Assembly: GCF_013415905.1 (NCBI RefSeq)
Contig: NZ_CP058909.1
Span: 3,224,001-3,288,000 of the forward strand
From: Halosimplex pelagicum
GTDB taxonomy: Archaea; Halobacteriota; Halobacteria; Halobacteriales; Haloarculaceae
DNA: 64,000 nt
Reading direction: 5' to 3'
How positions within the stretch are numbered: position 1 is the first letter of the stretch; each line of letters begins with the position of its first letter. The position numbers were made by a program, and so were the translations under genes. A model generated the notes under the pieces. It saw only the letters and a program-made list of their open reading frames with translations. It was not told the DNA's origin and searched no databases. This document shows positions 25,621 through 34,466 of this stretch, piece by piece.

Positions 25621-26631
25621 ATGAAATACTTCGTCAAACGCATCGGACAGTCGATTTTCACCGTCTTCGCGGTGGTGTCGTTTAGCTTCGCCCTCATCAG
25701 GCTCCTGCCGGGGGGACCGATGGACTACCTCCGCGCGCAGATCATGGAGCAGGGGGGCAGCAGCCTGTCGCCGGAGGCGATAAACAGACGCATCGAGGCC
25801 CAGTCGGGGATCAACCCGGACGAGCCGGTGTACCTCCAGTACGTCGACTACATGCTCGGCCTCGCGCAGGGCGAGTTCGGCCAGTCGGTGTGGTACGGCG
25901 ACCCCGTCGCGAGCATCATCGGCCCGGCCATCCCGTGGACGGTCTTCCTGACCGCCTCGGCGCTGTTCCTCGCGTTCACGGTCGGCGTCTCGCTTGGCGC
26001 CGTCATGGCCTACAAGGAGGGGTCGAAGTTCGACGTCGGGTCCACCGGCGTCGGCCTCGTCCTCAACTCGACGCCGGGCTACGTCGTCGCGCTGTTGCTC
26101 GTCGCGTACATGGGCTACCGCTATCAGATCTTCCCGACCGGCGGGCGGTACAACTCGGCGCTGGACCCCGGGTTCACCCCCGAGTTCCTCGCGAGCGTCC
26201 TCTATCACGGAGCGATGCCGATCGCCTCGATGGCGGTCGTCGGCTTCGGCGGCTGGGCGCTGTCGATGCGCGGCAACGCGATACGGGTCCTCGGCGAGGA
26301 CTACCTCCGGGTCGCCCGTCTGCGCGGGCTCTCGACCCGACGCATCGCCCTGCGGTACGTCGCGCGAAACGCCATCCTGCCGATGTACACCGGCCTGATG
26401 ATCGCCATCGGGACCGTCTTCGGCGGGGCGGTGATCATCGAGAACATCTTCGCGTACCCGGGCGTCGGCTTCTACCTGATCACGGCGATCGAAGCGCGGG
26501 ACTACCCGCTGATGATGGGCGGGTTCATCCTGATCACCGTCGCGATGGTCATCGGCATCACCATCGCCGACCTGACCTACGGGATACTCGACCCGCGCGC
26601 CAAGGGAGGTGCCTCGCGTGAGTCCTACTGA
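25621..26631 (+). CDS. ABC transporter permease, DppB/OppB type
   Basis: 336 residues with six membrane helices. The N-terminus MKYFVKRIGQSIFTVFAVVS and LLPGGPMDYLRAQ are typical of DppB. The EAA loop (DYLRVARLRGLSTRRIALRY) couples to the ATPase. The C-terminus has FAYPGVGFYLITAIEARDYPLMMG. It acts with the adjacent permease as the membrane channel. It overlaps the next gene's GTG start by 14 bases. Confidence 0.92.
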   Translation: MKYFVKRIGQSIFTVFAVVSFSFALIRLLPGGPMDYLRAQIMEQGGSSLSPEAINRRIEAQSGINPDEPVYLQYVDYMLGLAQGEFGQSVWYGDPVASIIGPAIPWTVFLTASALFLAFTVGVSLGAVMAYKEGSKFDVGSTGVGLVLNSTPGYVVALLLVAYMGYRYQIFPTGGRYNSALDPGFTPEFLASVLYHGAMPIASMAVVGFGGWALSMRGNAIRVLGEDYLRVARLRGLSTRRIALRYVARNAILPMYTGLMIAIGTVFGGAVIIENIFAYPGVGFYLITAIEARDYPLMMGGFILITVAMVIGITIADLTYGILDPRAKGGASRESY

Positions 26632-27928
26632 GGGCGACCGAGGCGACGGCCCGCAGCCGGACGGCGACGAACCGGCGTCCGACCCCGCGTTCGACGCGAT
26701 CGCGGGCAACGACGACGCCATCGACCCGGAGACGGTCACCGGGACGGACGACGATTCCGGCCCGTCGCGGCCGGCCATCTCGGGGCACGCCTGGAAGGGG
26801 CGTCTCCCGGCGGACCGCGGCGACCCGAGCGACCGGTCGTCCGAGCTCCGCGCCGACGGCGGCGAGGCTGGCGGTGCGGGCCGACCGACCCCGGGTCGGG
26901 GACCGGACGGCGTCTCCGAGTTCGAGCAGATGGCCGACGTGACGCTCAGCGAGAGCGAGCGCCGTCGGCAGTGGTTCGACGAGAAGGTGCTCGCGCCGGC
27001 CCGGATCGTCTGGGACGACTGGCGGGCCCGCTTCGGCGTCGTCGTCGTCGCGCTGTTCCTGTTCATGGGTCTTGTCGGACCGCGGATCGTCCCGGAGCCG
27101 TCGCCCAATCAGGGGCGGCGGCTGATCGGTGCGTTCCGGACGCTGGAGCACCCGTTCGGGACGACCGCCTCGGGCGTGGACATCCTCTCGCAGCTCGTCT
27201 ACGCGACGCCAGCGATGCTGTTGATGATCACCGCGGGCGCGGTGTTCACGGTCGTCCTCGGGACGGCCACCGGCACGCTCGCCGGCTACAAGGGCGGGCG
27301 CGTCGACAGCGTGCTGATGACGATCACCGACGTGATGATGACCATCCCCGGGCTGCCCCTGACCATCGTCCTCGCCGCGGTGCTACAGATCGAGGGTCAC
27401 CCGGTCGTCATCGGCGTCCTCATCACGATCAACGCCTGGGCGGGGCTCGCACGTGCGATCCGCTCGCAGGTGTTGACGCTGCGGGACGCCGAGTACGTCG
27501 AGGCCTCGCGGATCATGGGCATCCCGACCTCGCGGATCATCGGCAGCGACATCGTCCCGAACCTGATGCCGTACATCTCGATGAACTTCGTCCGGCAGGC
27601 CCGCGCGGTCATCTTCGGGGCGGTCGGACTGTACTTCCTCGGCGTCCTGCCGTACAACAGCAACAACTGGGGCGTCATGATGAACGCGGCCGTCAACCGC
27701 GCGGGAGCGACGTCCTCGGCGGCGGCGTTCCACTGGCTGCTCGTCCCGATGGTGACGATCATCGTCCTCGCGCTCGGGCTGACCCTGCTCGCGCAGGGCG
27801 CCGACCGCGTGTTCAACCCGCGAGTGCGGGCCCGCCACGCCAAGACCGTCGACGACGGCGGCGACGACGAGGAGGGCGACACCGGCGGCCCCGGCGGCGC
27901 CACCAGCGCGGCCACGGGAGGTATCTGA
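26618..27928 (+). CDS. ABC transporter permease, DppC/OppC type, with long acidic N-terminus
   Basis: 436 residues from GTG 26618, chosen because GGAGGTG lies just upstream (26605-26611). The first about 120 residues are hydrophilic, rich in Asp, Gly and Pro, unlike the short N-termini of bacterial DppC. Six helices follow with the EAA loop (DAEYVEASRIMGIPTSRII) and HPFGTTASGVDILSQLVY. The C-terminus is again acidic. It pairs with the DppB-type permease. Confidence 0.9.
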   Translation: MSPTEGDRGDGPQPDGDEPASDPAFDAIAGNDDAIDPETVTGTDDDSGPSRPAISGHAWKGRLPADRGDPSDRSSELRADGGEAGGAGRPTPGRGPDGVSEFEQMADVTLSESERRRQWFDEKVLAPARIVWDDWRARFGVVVVALFLFMGLVGPRIVPEPSPNQGRRLIGAFRTLEHPFGTTASGVDILSQLVYATPAMLLMITAGAVFTVVLGTATGTLAGYKGGRVDSVLMTITDVMMTIPGLPLTIVLAAVLQIEGHPVVIGVLITINAWAGLARAIRSQVLTLRDAEYVEASRIMGIPTSRIIGSDIVPNLMPYISMNFVRQARAVIFGAVGLYFLGVLPYNSNNWGVMMNAAVNRAGATSSAAAFHWLLVPMVTIIVLALGLTLLAQGADRVFNPRVRARHAKTVDDGGDDEEGDTGGPGGATSAATGGI

Positions 27929-27929
27929 T

Positions 27930-30224
27930 ATGGCGAGCACGAGCGACGACACGAGTGGCACCGACACCGACGGCCCCTCGCGGGGCCGCGACCAGACCGC
28001 TTCGGCGACCGACGACCCCATCGTCGAGGTGCGCAACGTCAGCGTCACCTACGACCTGCAGGCCCGCGACGCGATGGTGTTAGACGACGTGAGCCTCGAC
28101 CTGCGCCGCGGGGAGATCCTCGGCTGCGTCGGCGAGTCGGGCTCGGGCAAGTCCATGCTCGCCAACGCGATGATGGACGCTGTCGAGGAGCCCGGGATCA
28201 CCACCGGCGACGTGCGCTACTACTCCTCGGAGAACGCCGACCCGGTCCACGTCCTCGACCTGGAGGGCGACGACCTCAAGCAGTTCCGCTGGGAGGAGAT
28301 CTCGATGGTCTTCCAGGGCGCCCTCTCCTCGTTCAACCCCACGATGACCATCGGCGGGCACTTCGAGGAGACGCTGAAGGCCCACAGCTACGATGTCGAC
28401 GAGGGCATGGAGCGGGCCCGAGAGCTGCTCTCGGACCTGTATCTCGACCCCGAGCGGGTGCTAAACGCCTACGCCCACGAGCTGTCCGGTGGAATGAGCC
28501 AGCGGGCGCTGATCGCCCTCTCGCTGATCCTCGAACCGGACGTGCTGCTGATGGACGAGCCGACCGCGGCTCTCGACCTGCTGATGCAGCGGTCGATCCT
28601 CTCGCTGCTCGACGACATCAAGGAGAAGTACGAGCTGTCGATCCTGTTCATCACGCACGACCTGCCGCTGGTCGCGGGGCTAGCCGACCGGCTGGCCATC
28701 CTCTACGCGTTCGAACTCGCGGAGGTCGGCCCGAGCGAACGGATCGTCCGGGATTCGAGCCACCCCTATACGAGGGCGCTGCTGAAGGCCGTCCCCAACC
28801 TCGACGCGCCGCTGGACACGATGCAGCCCATCGAGGGGACGGCGCCGAACCCGGCGCACGTCCCGAACGGCTGCCACTACGCGCCGCGGTGTCCGCTGGC
28901 CGACCAGCGCTGCCACGAGGAGAAGCCCGAGTGGTACGACGCCGGTCCGGACCAGCGCTCGGCCTGCTTCCACCACGAACGAGCGGACGAAGCGGTTCCG
29001 TTCGACGTGGAGGCGGTCACGTCGGCCGTGGAGGAGACCGCCGAGGAGTCCAGCGGGGCGGCCGGCGACGGCAGGTTCGACGCGGGTGCGAGCGACGCGG
29101 GCGGCGCGCTCGCCGCGCCCGACGACGAGACGGTCGTCTCGCTGGACGACGTGTCCATCCACTTCGAGGAGGAGCAGGGGCTGCTCGACTCGCTGACCGG
29201 CGAGCCCGAGACGGTCCACGCCGTCGACGACGTGAGCATCGACATCCCCGAGAACGACGTGCTGGCGCTGGTCGGCGAGTCCGGCTGCGGCAAGACGACG
29301 CTGGGCAAGGCGATCATCGGCGTCCAGCGGCCCACCGAGGGCACCGTCGAGTACCGCGGGCAGAACGTCTGGGACGCCAAAGACGGCGTCGGCGACCCGG
29401 ACATCGAGTTCGGGTCGATTCGGCGGGCGCTGCAGATCATCCACCAGGACCCCGGCGCGTCGCTGAACCCGAACCAGAAGGTCGTCACCTCGCTGGAGGC
29501 GCCGCTGAAGCGCTGGAACTCGGACCTCTCGACGGAGGACCGGCGGGCGCGCATCTACGCGCTGCTCGACCGGGTCGGGATGCAGCCGCCCGAGGACTAC
29601 GCCAACCGCTTCCCCCACCAGCTGAGCGGCGGGGAGCAACAGCGCGTCGCCCTCGTGCGCGCGCTGTTGATGAACCCGGACGTGATCCTCGCCGACGAGG
29701 CGGTCTCGGCGCTGGACGTGTCCCTGCGGGTGGAGACGATGGACCTGTTGCTGGAGCTGCAGGAGCAGTTCGACACGTCGTTCGTCTTCATCTCGCACAC
29801 GCTGTCGAACGCCCGCTACCTGGCCGAGAAGGCCGACGGCCGCATCGGCATCATGTACCTCGGCGAACTCGTCGAGGTCGGACCGCCCGACGAGGTGCTG
29901 AACGACCCGCAACACCCCTACACGAAGGTGCTGCGGTGGGCGACGGCGAACCTCGACCCGAGCGACCAGGAGATGACCGAGCCGCCGGTCCGGTCGATCG
30001 ACATCCCGGACCCGGTCGACCCGCCGACGGGCTGCCGGTTCCACACCCGCTGTCCCGAGGCCCGCGAGGCCTGTGTGAGCGAGGCGCCCGAACTGGGCGA
30101 GACCGAATCGACCCCCGGCACTCGGGCCGTCGCGTGCCACCGGGCGGACCCGGACCACGAGTACTGGTCGAGCCAGCCGCTCGACGGCGTCGACGCGGCG
30201 GAGTCGTCGAACGCCGGGGACTGA
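27930..30224 (+). CDS. Fused ABC ATP-binding protein (DppD-DppF type)
   Basis: 764 residues, two complete ATPase domains in one chain. Domain 1: Walker A GESGSGKS at about residue 68, signature LSGGMSQR, Walker B LLMDEPTA. Domain 2: Walker A GESGCGKTT at about residue 449, signature LSGGEQQR, ILADEAVS (the usual DEPTS is changed to DEAVS). Each domain ends in an oligopeptide-type Cys-rich tail (GCHYAPRCPLADQRC, GCRFHTRCPEAREAC) that may hold an iron-sulphur cluster. It starts two bases after the permease stop and powers import. Confidence 0.92.
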   Translation: MASTSDDTSGTDTDGPSRGRDQTASATDDPIVEVRNVSVTYDLQARDAMVLDDVSLDLRRGEILGCVGESGSGKSMLANAMMDAVEEPGITTGDVRYYSSENADPVHVLDLEGDDLKQFRWEEISMVFQGALSSFNPTMTIGGHFEETLKAHSYDVDEGMERARELLSDLYLDPERVLNAYAHELSGGMSQRALIALSLILEPDVLLMDEPTAALDLLMQRSILSLLDDIKEKYELSILFITHDLPLVAGLADRLAILYAFELAEVGPSERIVRDSSHPYTRALLKAVPNLDAPLDTMQPIEGTAPNPAHVPNGCHYAPRCPLADQRCHEEKPEWYDAGPDQRSACFHHERADEAVPFDVEAVTSAVEETAEESSGAAGDGRFDAGASDAGGALAAPDDETVVSLDDVSIHFEEEQGLLDSLTGEPETVHAVDDVSIDIPENDVLALVGESGCGKTTLGKAIIGVQRPTEGTVEYRGQNVWDAKDGVGDPDIEFGSIRRALQIIHQDPGASLNPNQKVVTSLEAPLKRWNSDLSTEDRRARIYALLDRVGMQPPEDYANRFPHQLSGGEQQRVALVRALLMNPDVILADEAVSALDVSLRVETMDLLLELQEQFDTSFVFISHTLSNARYLAEKADGRIGIMYLGELVEVGPPDEVLNDPQHPYTKVLRWATANLDPSDQEMTEPPVRSIDIPDPVDPPTGCRFHTRCPEAREACVSEAPELGETESTPGTRAVACHRADPDHEYWSSQPLDGVDAAESSNAGD

Positions 30225-30363
30225 CGATGGCGGTCCCGCCCACCGGTCGGTCACGGGCCGGTCGGAACCGGGCCGCTCTGACATGCGGCGACCCGGTCGG
30301 TCGCGGCCGCGGCGGGACCATGAAGTTCCCCCCCGTCGATCACCGTGTACGGAGGACGAGGGT

Positions 30364-30561
30364 GTGACGACAGTCTGGCGCGCGTTCTTCACCGCGAGCG
30401 CCGTGTTGCTCGGGTTTCTGGTCCTGTCGGTCCCGTTCGTCGAGCCGGGGTCGGCGACGTTCGTGATCTCGGCGGTGAGCTTCGCGATGCTGGCGGTGAT
30501 CTTCGTCGCGTCGGCGGTGTTCATCCGCGCGGACTGGGACCCCTTCGAGGAGCTGTGGTGA
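30364..30561 (+). CDS. Small two-helix membrane protein
   Basis: About 65 residues from GTG 30364 with two hydrophobic helices (FFTASAVLLGFLVLSVPFV and FVISAVSFAMLAVIFVASAV) and an acidic end WDPFEELW. An in-frame ATG at 30283 would add a charged leader. It lies between the ABC operon and the TrmB-type regulator. Not recognised. Confidence 0.55.
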   Translation: MTTVWRAFFTASAVLLGFLVLSVPFVEPGSATFVISAVSFAMLAVIFVASAVFIRADWDPFEELW

Positions 30562-30658
30562 GCGGCGACGGTGAGCGGTCGAGCGGCGGCCCGCGGGAAG
30601 TCGGAGCGAACATGCAAGAGGAACTACCATACGTGATAGCGTTCAACGAACCGATATC

Positions 30659-31717
30659 ATGACCGACGAAGGGATAGACGACGGGACGCTCAGGGACGAG
30701 CTAAACGTGTTCGGCTTCTCGGACACGGAGATCGACACCTACCTGGCGATCCTCGAACAGGGCGAGACGACGGTGCGGACGGTCGCGGAGGCGGCGGACG
30801 TGACCCAGCGGGCGGTGTACAACATCGCCGAGCGGCTGGAAGACCGCGACCTCGTCGTCGTCAACGACCACGCCTCGCCGACGACCATCCGTGCGCTGCC
30901 GCCCGAGGAGGCAATCGACGCGCTGTCGAACCGGCTGGAGTCGATCACGCCAACGCTGGAGAACCGGTTCAACGAGACCGAGCCGAAGACGCCGGAGATC
31001 CAGATCATCAAGGCCCGCGAGACAGCGGTCAAGCGGCTCCGAAAGGGCATCACCGAGGCCGAACACGAGGTGCTCGTGGCGGTTCCCGGCCACTCCTACG
31101 AGGACATCGAGCCGGAGCTGCGGGACGCCGTCGACCGCGGCGTGCTCGTCTTCCTGCTGATCGGCGGGATGGCGGACCTGGAGGTCGACGAGTCCCGACT
31201 GGAGGAGACGGCCGCGGTCGTCCGGTCGTGGTCCGAGCGGCTGCCGTTCATGTACGCCGCCGACGACGAGGCGGCGATGATCGGCCACTCGGGCATCCTC
31301 TCGGGCACCCACGTCGACGAGGAGGCCGTCGCCGTCACGGAGGACAACCTGGCCGGCTCGATCGTCGGCCTGTACTTCGGCGCGTACTGGCCGACGGCGT
31401 CGGAGATGCACGTCCGCGAGCCGGGGGAACTCCCGCGGACCTTCGACTGGTTCCGGAACTCGGTACTGGAGGCCGTCCTCCACCGCCGCGAGGGCACGGA
31501 CCTGGAGGCCGTCGTCCGGACCGACGAGGGCCCCGAGGTCACCGGACGGGTCAGCCAGGTCCGCCAGGCGTTCGTCGAGCCGTCGACCAACGACTACACG
31601 CTGGAGACCAGCCTCTATCTGGAGACCGACGACGGCGAGGTCAGCGTCGGCGGCCCCGGGTCGTTCATCGAGGAGTACGAGGGCGACGTGGTGACGCTGC
31701 GCCCGACCGAGGAGTAG
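30659..31717 (+). CDS. TrmB-family transcriptional regulator
   Basis: 352 residues. The winged helix FGFSDTEIDTYLAILEQG, VRTVAEAADVTQRAVYNIAERL opens the protein, as in TrmB and related archaeal sugar-sensing regulators, followed by a coiled dimer helix and a phospholipase-D-like sensor domain (KARETAVKRLRKGI, VLVAVPGHSYE). A third beta-rich part (VRTDEGPEVTGRVSQ) is the sugar/effector domain seen in the haloarchaeal group. It lies downstream of a sugar-type ABC transporter and close to two glucosidases, so it probably controls them in response to an oligosaccharide. Confidence 0.85.
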   Translation: MTDEGIDDGTLRDELNVFGFSDTEIDTYLAILEQGETTVRTVAEAADVTQRAVYNIAERLEDRDLVVVNDHASPTTIRALPPEEAIDALSNRLESITPTLENRFNETEPKTPEIQIIKARETAVKRLRKGITEAEHEVLVAVPGHSYEDIEPELRDAVDRGVLVFLLIGGMADLEVDESRLEETAAVVRSWSERLPFMYAADDEAAMIGHSGILSGTHVDEEAVAVTEDNLAGSIVGLYFGAYWPTASEMHVREPGELPRTFDWFRNSVLEAVLHRREGTDLEAVVRTDEGPEVTGRVSQVRQAFVEPSTNDYTLETSLYLETDDGEVSVGGPGSFIEEYEGDVVTLRPTEE

Positions 31718-31807
31718 GCGCGGTCTCGGCGCTCTCTTTCTCCGGTTCTCGAACGGTCGAACATATTCGGCGCAACCCCTGGGAGCGGCGGCGCCGTAGG
31801 TCCGACC

Positions 31808-32080
31808 ATGTCTACCGGACTGAACGTCGAGTCGATCGTCGCCGAGACCGGCGCCCCGTCCGAGGCCCCTAGGGAGACGCTGGACGTGCGCGACCTCGGG
31901 CCGCCGAAGCCGCTGGCGAACACGCTCGAACGGCTGGTGGAGCTCGACGACGGGACGGTGCTCGTCCAGCTGAACGACCGCGCGCCCCAGCACCTCTACC
32001 CGAAGCTCGACGACCGCGGCTACGAGTACGCGACCGTCGAGCGAGACGGCGTCACCGTCACGACCGTCTGGCGCCCATGA
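31808..32080 (+). CDS. DUF2249 domain protein
   Basis: 90 residues. DVRDLGPPKPLANTLERLVEL, VQLNDRAPQHLYPKLDDRG and a terminal VTVTTVW are the DUF2249 pattern (SirA/TusA-like fold). The family commonly neighbours denitrification and respiratory genes; its biochemical role is unknown. It overlaps the next gene by ATGA (32077-32080). A second DUF2249 protein is encoded 0.7 kb away on the other strand. Confidence 0.85.
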   Translation: MSTGLNVESIVAETGAPSEAPRETLDVRDLGPPKPLANTLERLVELDDGTVLVQLNDRAPQHLYPKLDDRGYEYATVERDGVTVTTVWRP

Positions 32081-32454
32081 CCGGCGCGTCGTCCGCCGAT
32101 CCCGCCGACGCCCCCGATCGAGAAGCCGCCGACGCCCCCGATCGAGAAGCCCCCGACGCCGCCGAGGCGCCCGACGCGGACGCGGCGCCCGACGCGGACG
32201 CGGCGCTCGCGCAGATCCGCGAGCGCGCCGGCGAGGTCCGCGACCGGGAGGTCGAGACGGCGCTCGCGAAACTCGACGCCCGGGGAGACCCCTCGGCGGC
32301 GGAGCGGGCGGCCGTCGAGCGGCTGGCCGACCGGCTCGTCGCCCGCCTCCTGTCGGCCCCCGAGCGGAGCCTCCGGACGGCGGCCGACGGCGGCAGCGAC
32401 GGGGAACACGACCCCGAGACGGTCGAGACGGCGCTCTCGCTGTTCGGGGAGTAG
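32077..32454 (+). CDS. Free-standing GlutR dimerisation-domain-like protein
   Basis: 125 residues. After an Ala/Asp/Pro-rich repeat head (two near-copies of DAPDREA and two of DADAAP), residues about 45-125 resemble the C-terminal dimerisation domain of glutamyl-tRNA reductase (HemA): IRERAGEVRDREVETALAKL, VERLADRLVARLLSAPERSLR, ETVETALSLFGE. The tRNA-binding and NADPH domains are absent, so it cannot be the enzyme. It might bind HemA and tune haem precursor supply. It is co-translated with a DUF2249 protein. Similarity is by eye; the function is unproven. Confidence 0.6.
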   Translation: MTGASSADPADAPDREAADAPDREAPDAAEAPDADAAPDADAALAQIRERAGEVRDREVETALAKLDARGDPSAAERAAVERLADRLVARLLSAPERSLRTAADGGSDGEHDPETVETALSLFGE

Positions 32455-32497
32455 CACTTCTCGCGTGTGCGGGGTGGAGAAAACCGCCGAGCGCCGC

Positions 32498-32791
32498 TCA
32501 GCCCTCGGCGAGGACGAGCAGGGCGACGCTGTCCTCGCGGGCCCGCGGCGAGATGTCCTGGTCGCCGGAGAACCGGGCCGCGTCGCCGGCGGCGAGGTCG
32601 ACCGTCTCGTCGCCGAGTGTCATCTCGATCTCGCCGTCGACGACGTAGCAGACGATTTCAGTGTCGGGGTGCTGGTGTGGCGGGACGCGGTCGCCCTCGT
32701 CGAGGGCGAGTTGGACCGTCTTCGGCGCGCCCTCGAAGAGGACGCCCCGGCCGTCGCCCTCGCGGTCGGGGAGGTGGACGACCTCGCTCAT
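32498..32791 (-). CDS. Small cupin protein
   Basis: 97 residues from ATG 32791. The cupin motif 1 is visible as PPHQHPDTEIVCYVVDGEIEM (metal His-x-His and Glu) and motif 2 as VDLAAGDAARFSGDQ. It is a single double-stranded beta-helix without extra domains. It overlaps the upstream DUF2249 gene by ATGA. The larger frame continuing upstream is Arg/Pro-rich and is an artefact. Confidence 0.85.
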   Translation of the reverse strand: MSEVVHLPDREGDGRGVLFEGAPKTVQLALDEGDRVPPHQHPDTEIVCYVVDGEIEMTLGDETVDLAAGDAARFSGDQDISPRAREDSVALLVLAEG

Positions 32792-33021
32792 TCCTTGGGG
32801 AGGTCGGCGACGAACTCGTCGGTGTCCCGTCGTTCGACCGCGTAGTTCTCGGCGTCGAACTCGTCGACTTCGGCCTGGAACTCGTAGAACAGCGGCTTGG
32901 GTTCGTGGTCGTTGACGATCCGCAGCGTCTCGCCGCTGTCGAGGTCCTGGAAGGCCTCGTGGATCATCGGGTGGCGCTCCGGCGGCGGCACGTCGCGGAT
33001 GTCGAGCGTGGTCGCTGGCAT
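32788..33021 (-). CDS. DUF2249 domain protein (second copy)
   Basis: 77 residues: LDIRDVPPPERHPMIHEAFQ, GETLRIVNDHEPKPLFYEF and an acidic tail. It matches DUF2249 and heads an operon with the cupin. A palindromic CGAACACGTTCG lies 41-52 bp upstream in the divergent region shared with the NnrS-like membrane protein. It may bind a small molecule or metal in nitrogen-oxide or oxygen stress, by context only. Confidence 0.85.
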   Translation of the reverse strand: MPATTLDIRDVPPPERHPMIHEAFQDLDSGETLRIVNDHEPKPLFYEFQAEVDEFDAENYAVERRDTDEFVADLPKE

Positions 33022-33061
33022 ACACCCAAACCTTCGACGCCGCGGCCCCTGCCGATTTGGG

Positions 33062-33073
33062 CGAACACGTTCG
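33062..33073. promoter_or_regulatory. CGAAC-N2-GTTCG palindrome, divergent promoter
   Basis: The 12-mer CGAACACGTTCG lies between the DUF2249/cupin operon and the NnrS-like gene. It resembles the CGAAC...GTTCG element reported for the haloarchaeal anaerobic regulator NarO (my recollection is of a longer spacer). Four similar elements occur elsewhere in the window. Confidence 0.5.
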
Positions 33074-33137
33074 GTCCGCGGTTCGACCGAGCGCGTTCGC
33101 CACCAGATTGAGGGGTCGAGCGGACGAGTTCGGGGGT

Positions 33138-34325
33138 ATGTCGGCGACGCTCTCGCAGTGGTCGCGGGCGCTGGTCGCGAGCGGCGTCGCCTGGCTGGTC
33201 GCCTGGCAGGGCGCCGCGCTCGCCGGACTGCCGCGGCGGACGACCGTCGCGCTCGGGCTGTACGGCTTCGTCCTGGGCGTCGTCTTCGGGAAGGCCTACT
33301 CGCTGGTGCCGTCGTACTTCGACCGGTCGCTGGCCTGGGAGCGGGCGCCGGCGGTCCACCTGCCGCTGGCCGTCGTCGGGACCGCCGGGCTGGCGCTCGC
33401 GCCGCTGGAGCCGGTGCCGGCCGCGGTCGGGACCGCCGGCGCGGCGACGTGGGCCGCCGGCGTCGCGGTCTTCCTCGCGGCGCTGGGGTGGACGCTCCGG
33501 GACAACCCCACCGGCGCCGAGACGGGCACCGGCGACCACAACGCCGACCGGCGGCCGGTCGACCGCGCCGCGAACCTGTTCGTCCCGGTCGTCTTCGCCT
33601 ACCTCGCCGTCGGGTCGTGGGAGACGCTGGCCGGTCGCGTGACCGTACTCCCCGCCCTGCTCGACGGCTATCCGCCGCGGGCGACGCACCTGCTGGCCGC
33701 CGGCGGCGCCGCGCTGCTGTTGTTCGCCGTCGGCGTCCGCCTCCTGCCCCGCTTTCTCGTCGTCGACCTCCCGGCGTGGGTGCCGTGGGTCGTCCTCCCG
33801 CCGGGGGCGCTCGGCCCCGCGCTGCTGGCCGCGGGGTTGCCCGCCGGTCCGGTGTTCCGTGCGGGAGCCGTCCTCGAAGCCGTCGCGGTCGTCGGGTTCG
33901 CCGCGGCGTACGTCCGGCTCTACCGTGCCAGCGACCGCGAGCGGGTGGGATTCTACGGCCCGCTGCTCGGGGTCGGGTTCGGCGTTCTGGCCGTCGCGCT
34001 CGGCCTCTCGTTCGCGTTCGCGACCGTCGACCCGGCGCTGGTCGCCGCCCACTACCGGCTGAACCTGCTCGGGTTCCTGGGGCTGTCGATACTCGGCGTC
34101 ACGTTCCAGTTCTACCCGCCGACGGTCGGTCGGTTCGCCGGCGCCGGCGACCGCCTCGCGCTCGCTTCGATGGGGCTGGTCGCCGCCGGGCTGGTCCTCG
34201 AACTCGTCGGTGCGGCGGTCCCGGTGGCGCTCGCCCCGACCGCGGGTCGAACGCTCGCGCTGGTCGGTGCGGTCGCCTACGCGTATCTCGTCCTCGGCGT
34301 GTTCGTCCAGCGTGCCCGCGGGTGA
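33138..34325 (+). CDS. Multi-helix membrane protein, NnrS/haem-copper-oxidase-like
   Basis: About 395 residues from ATG 33138, with roughly 11-12 membrane helices and no soluble domain. Conserved-looking His occur within or near helices (PAVHLPLAV, RATHLLAAG, VAAHYRLNLLGFLGL), and LNLLGFLGLSILGVTFQFYPP is close to segments of NnrS-like proteins. NnrS is a haem/copper membrane protein linked to nitric-oxide metabolism. Context (DUF2249 proteins, oxidase subunit I, the CGAAC motif) supports this, but the assignment is tentative. Confidence 0.5.
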   Translation: MSATLSQWSRALVASGVAWLVAWQGAALAGLPRRTTVALGLYGFVLGVVFGKAYSLVPSYFDRSLAWERAPAVHLPLAVVGTAGLALAPLEPVPAAVGTAGAATWAAGVAVFLAALGWTLRDNPTGAETGTGDHNADRRPVDRAANLFVPVVFAYLAVGSWETLAGRVTVLPALLDGYPPRATHLLAAGGAALLLFAVGVRLLPRFLVVDLPAWVPWVVLPPGALGPALLAAGLPAGPVFRAGAVLEAVAVVGFAAAYVRLYRASDRERVGFYGPLLGVGFGVLAVALGLSFAFATVDPALVAAHYRLNLLGFLGLSILGVTFQFYPPTVGRFAGAGDRLALASMGLVAAGLVLELVGAAVPVALAPTAGRTLALVGAVAYAYLVLGVFVQRARG

Positions 34326-34414
34326 CCGTCCGTCTCGGCGCCCGTGTCCGCTGTCGATCGGCCGATGTCGGTCGACCGCCGATCCGTCGGTCTGGCGGCC
34401 GCTCTTAAGGGGCC

Positions 34415-34426
34415 CGAACACGTTCC
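34415..34426. promoter_or_regulatory. CGAAC-N2-GTTC element before oxidase subunit I
   Basis: CGAACACGTTCC, one mismatch from the 12-bp palindrome, lies 41-52 bp before the oxidase ATG and just upstream of an A-rich box (AAATC). This is a typical position for an activator. Confidence 0.45.
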
Positions 34427-34466
34427 CGGGAAATCTCACGGGGGGCACGGGCGAAGACCCCCGCAC

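Noticed and set aside
30227..30363. Small Arg-rich ORF between the ABC ATPase and the two-helix protein
   Set aside because: No conserved features and a composition expected from G+C-rich intergenic DNA.
32498..33103. A 201-residue cupin with an N-terminal extension
   Set aside because: The first half is Arg/Pro-rich and overlaps the DUF2249 gene; the cupin starts at the ATG with four-base overlap.
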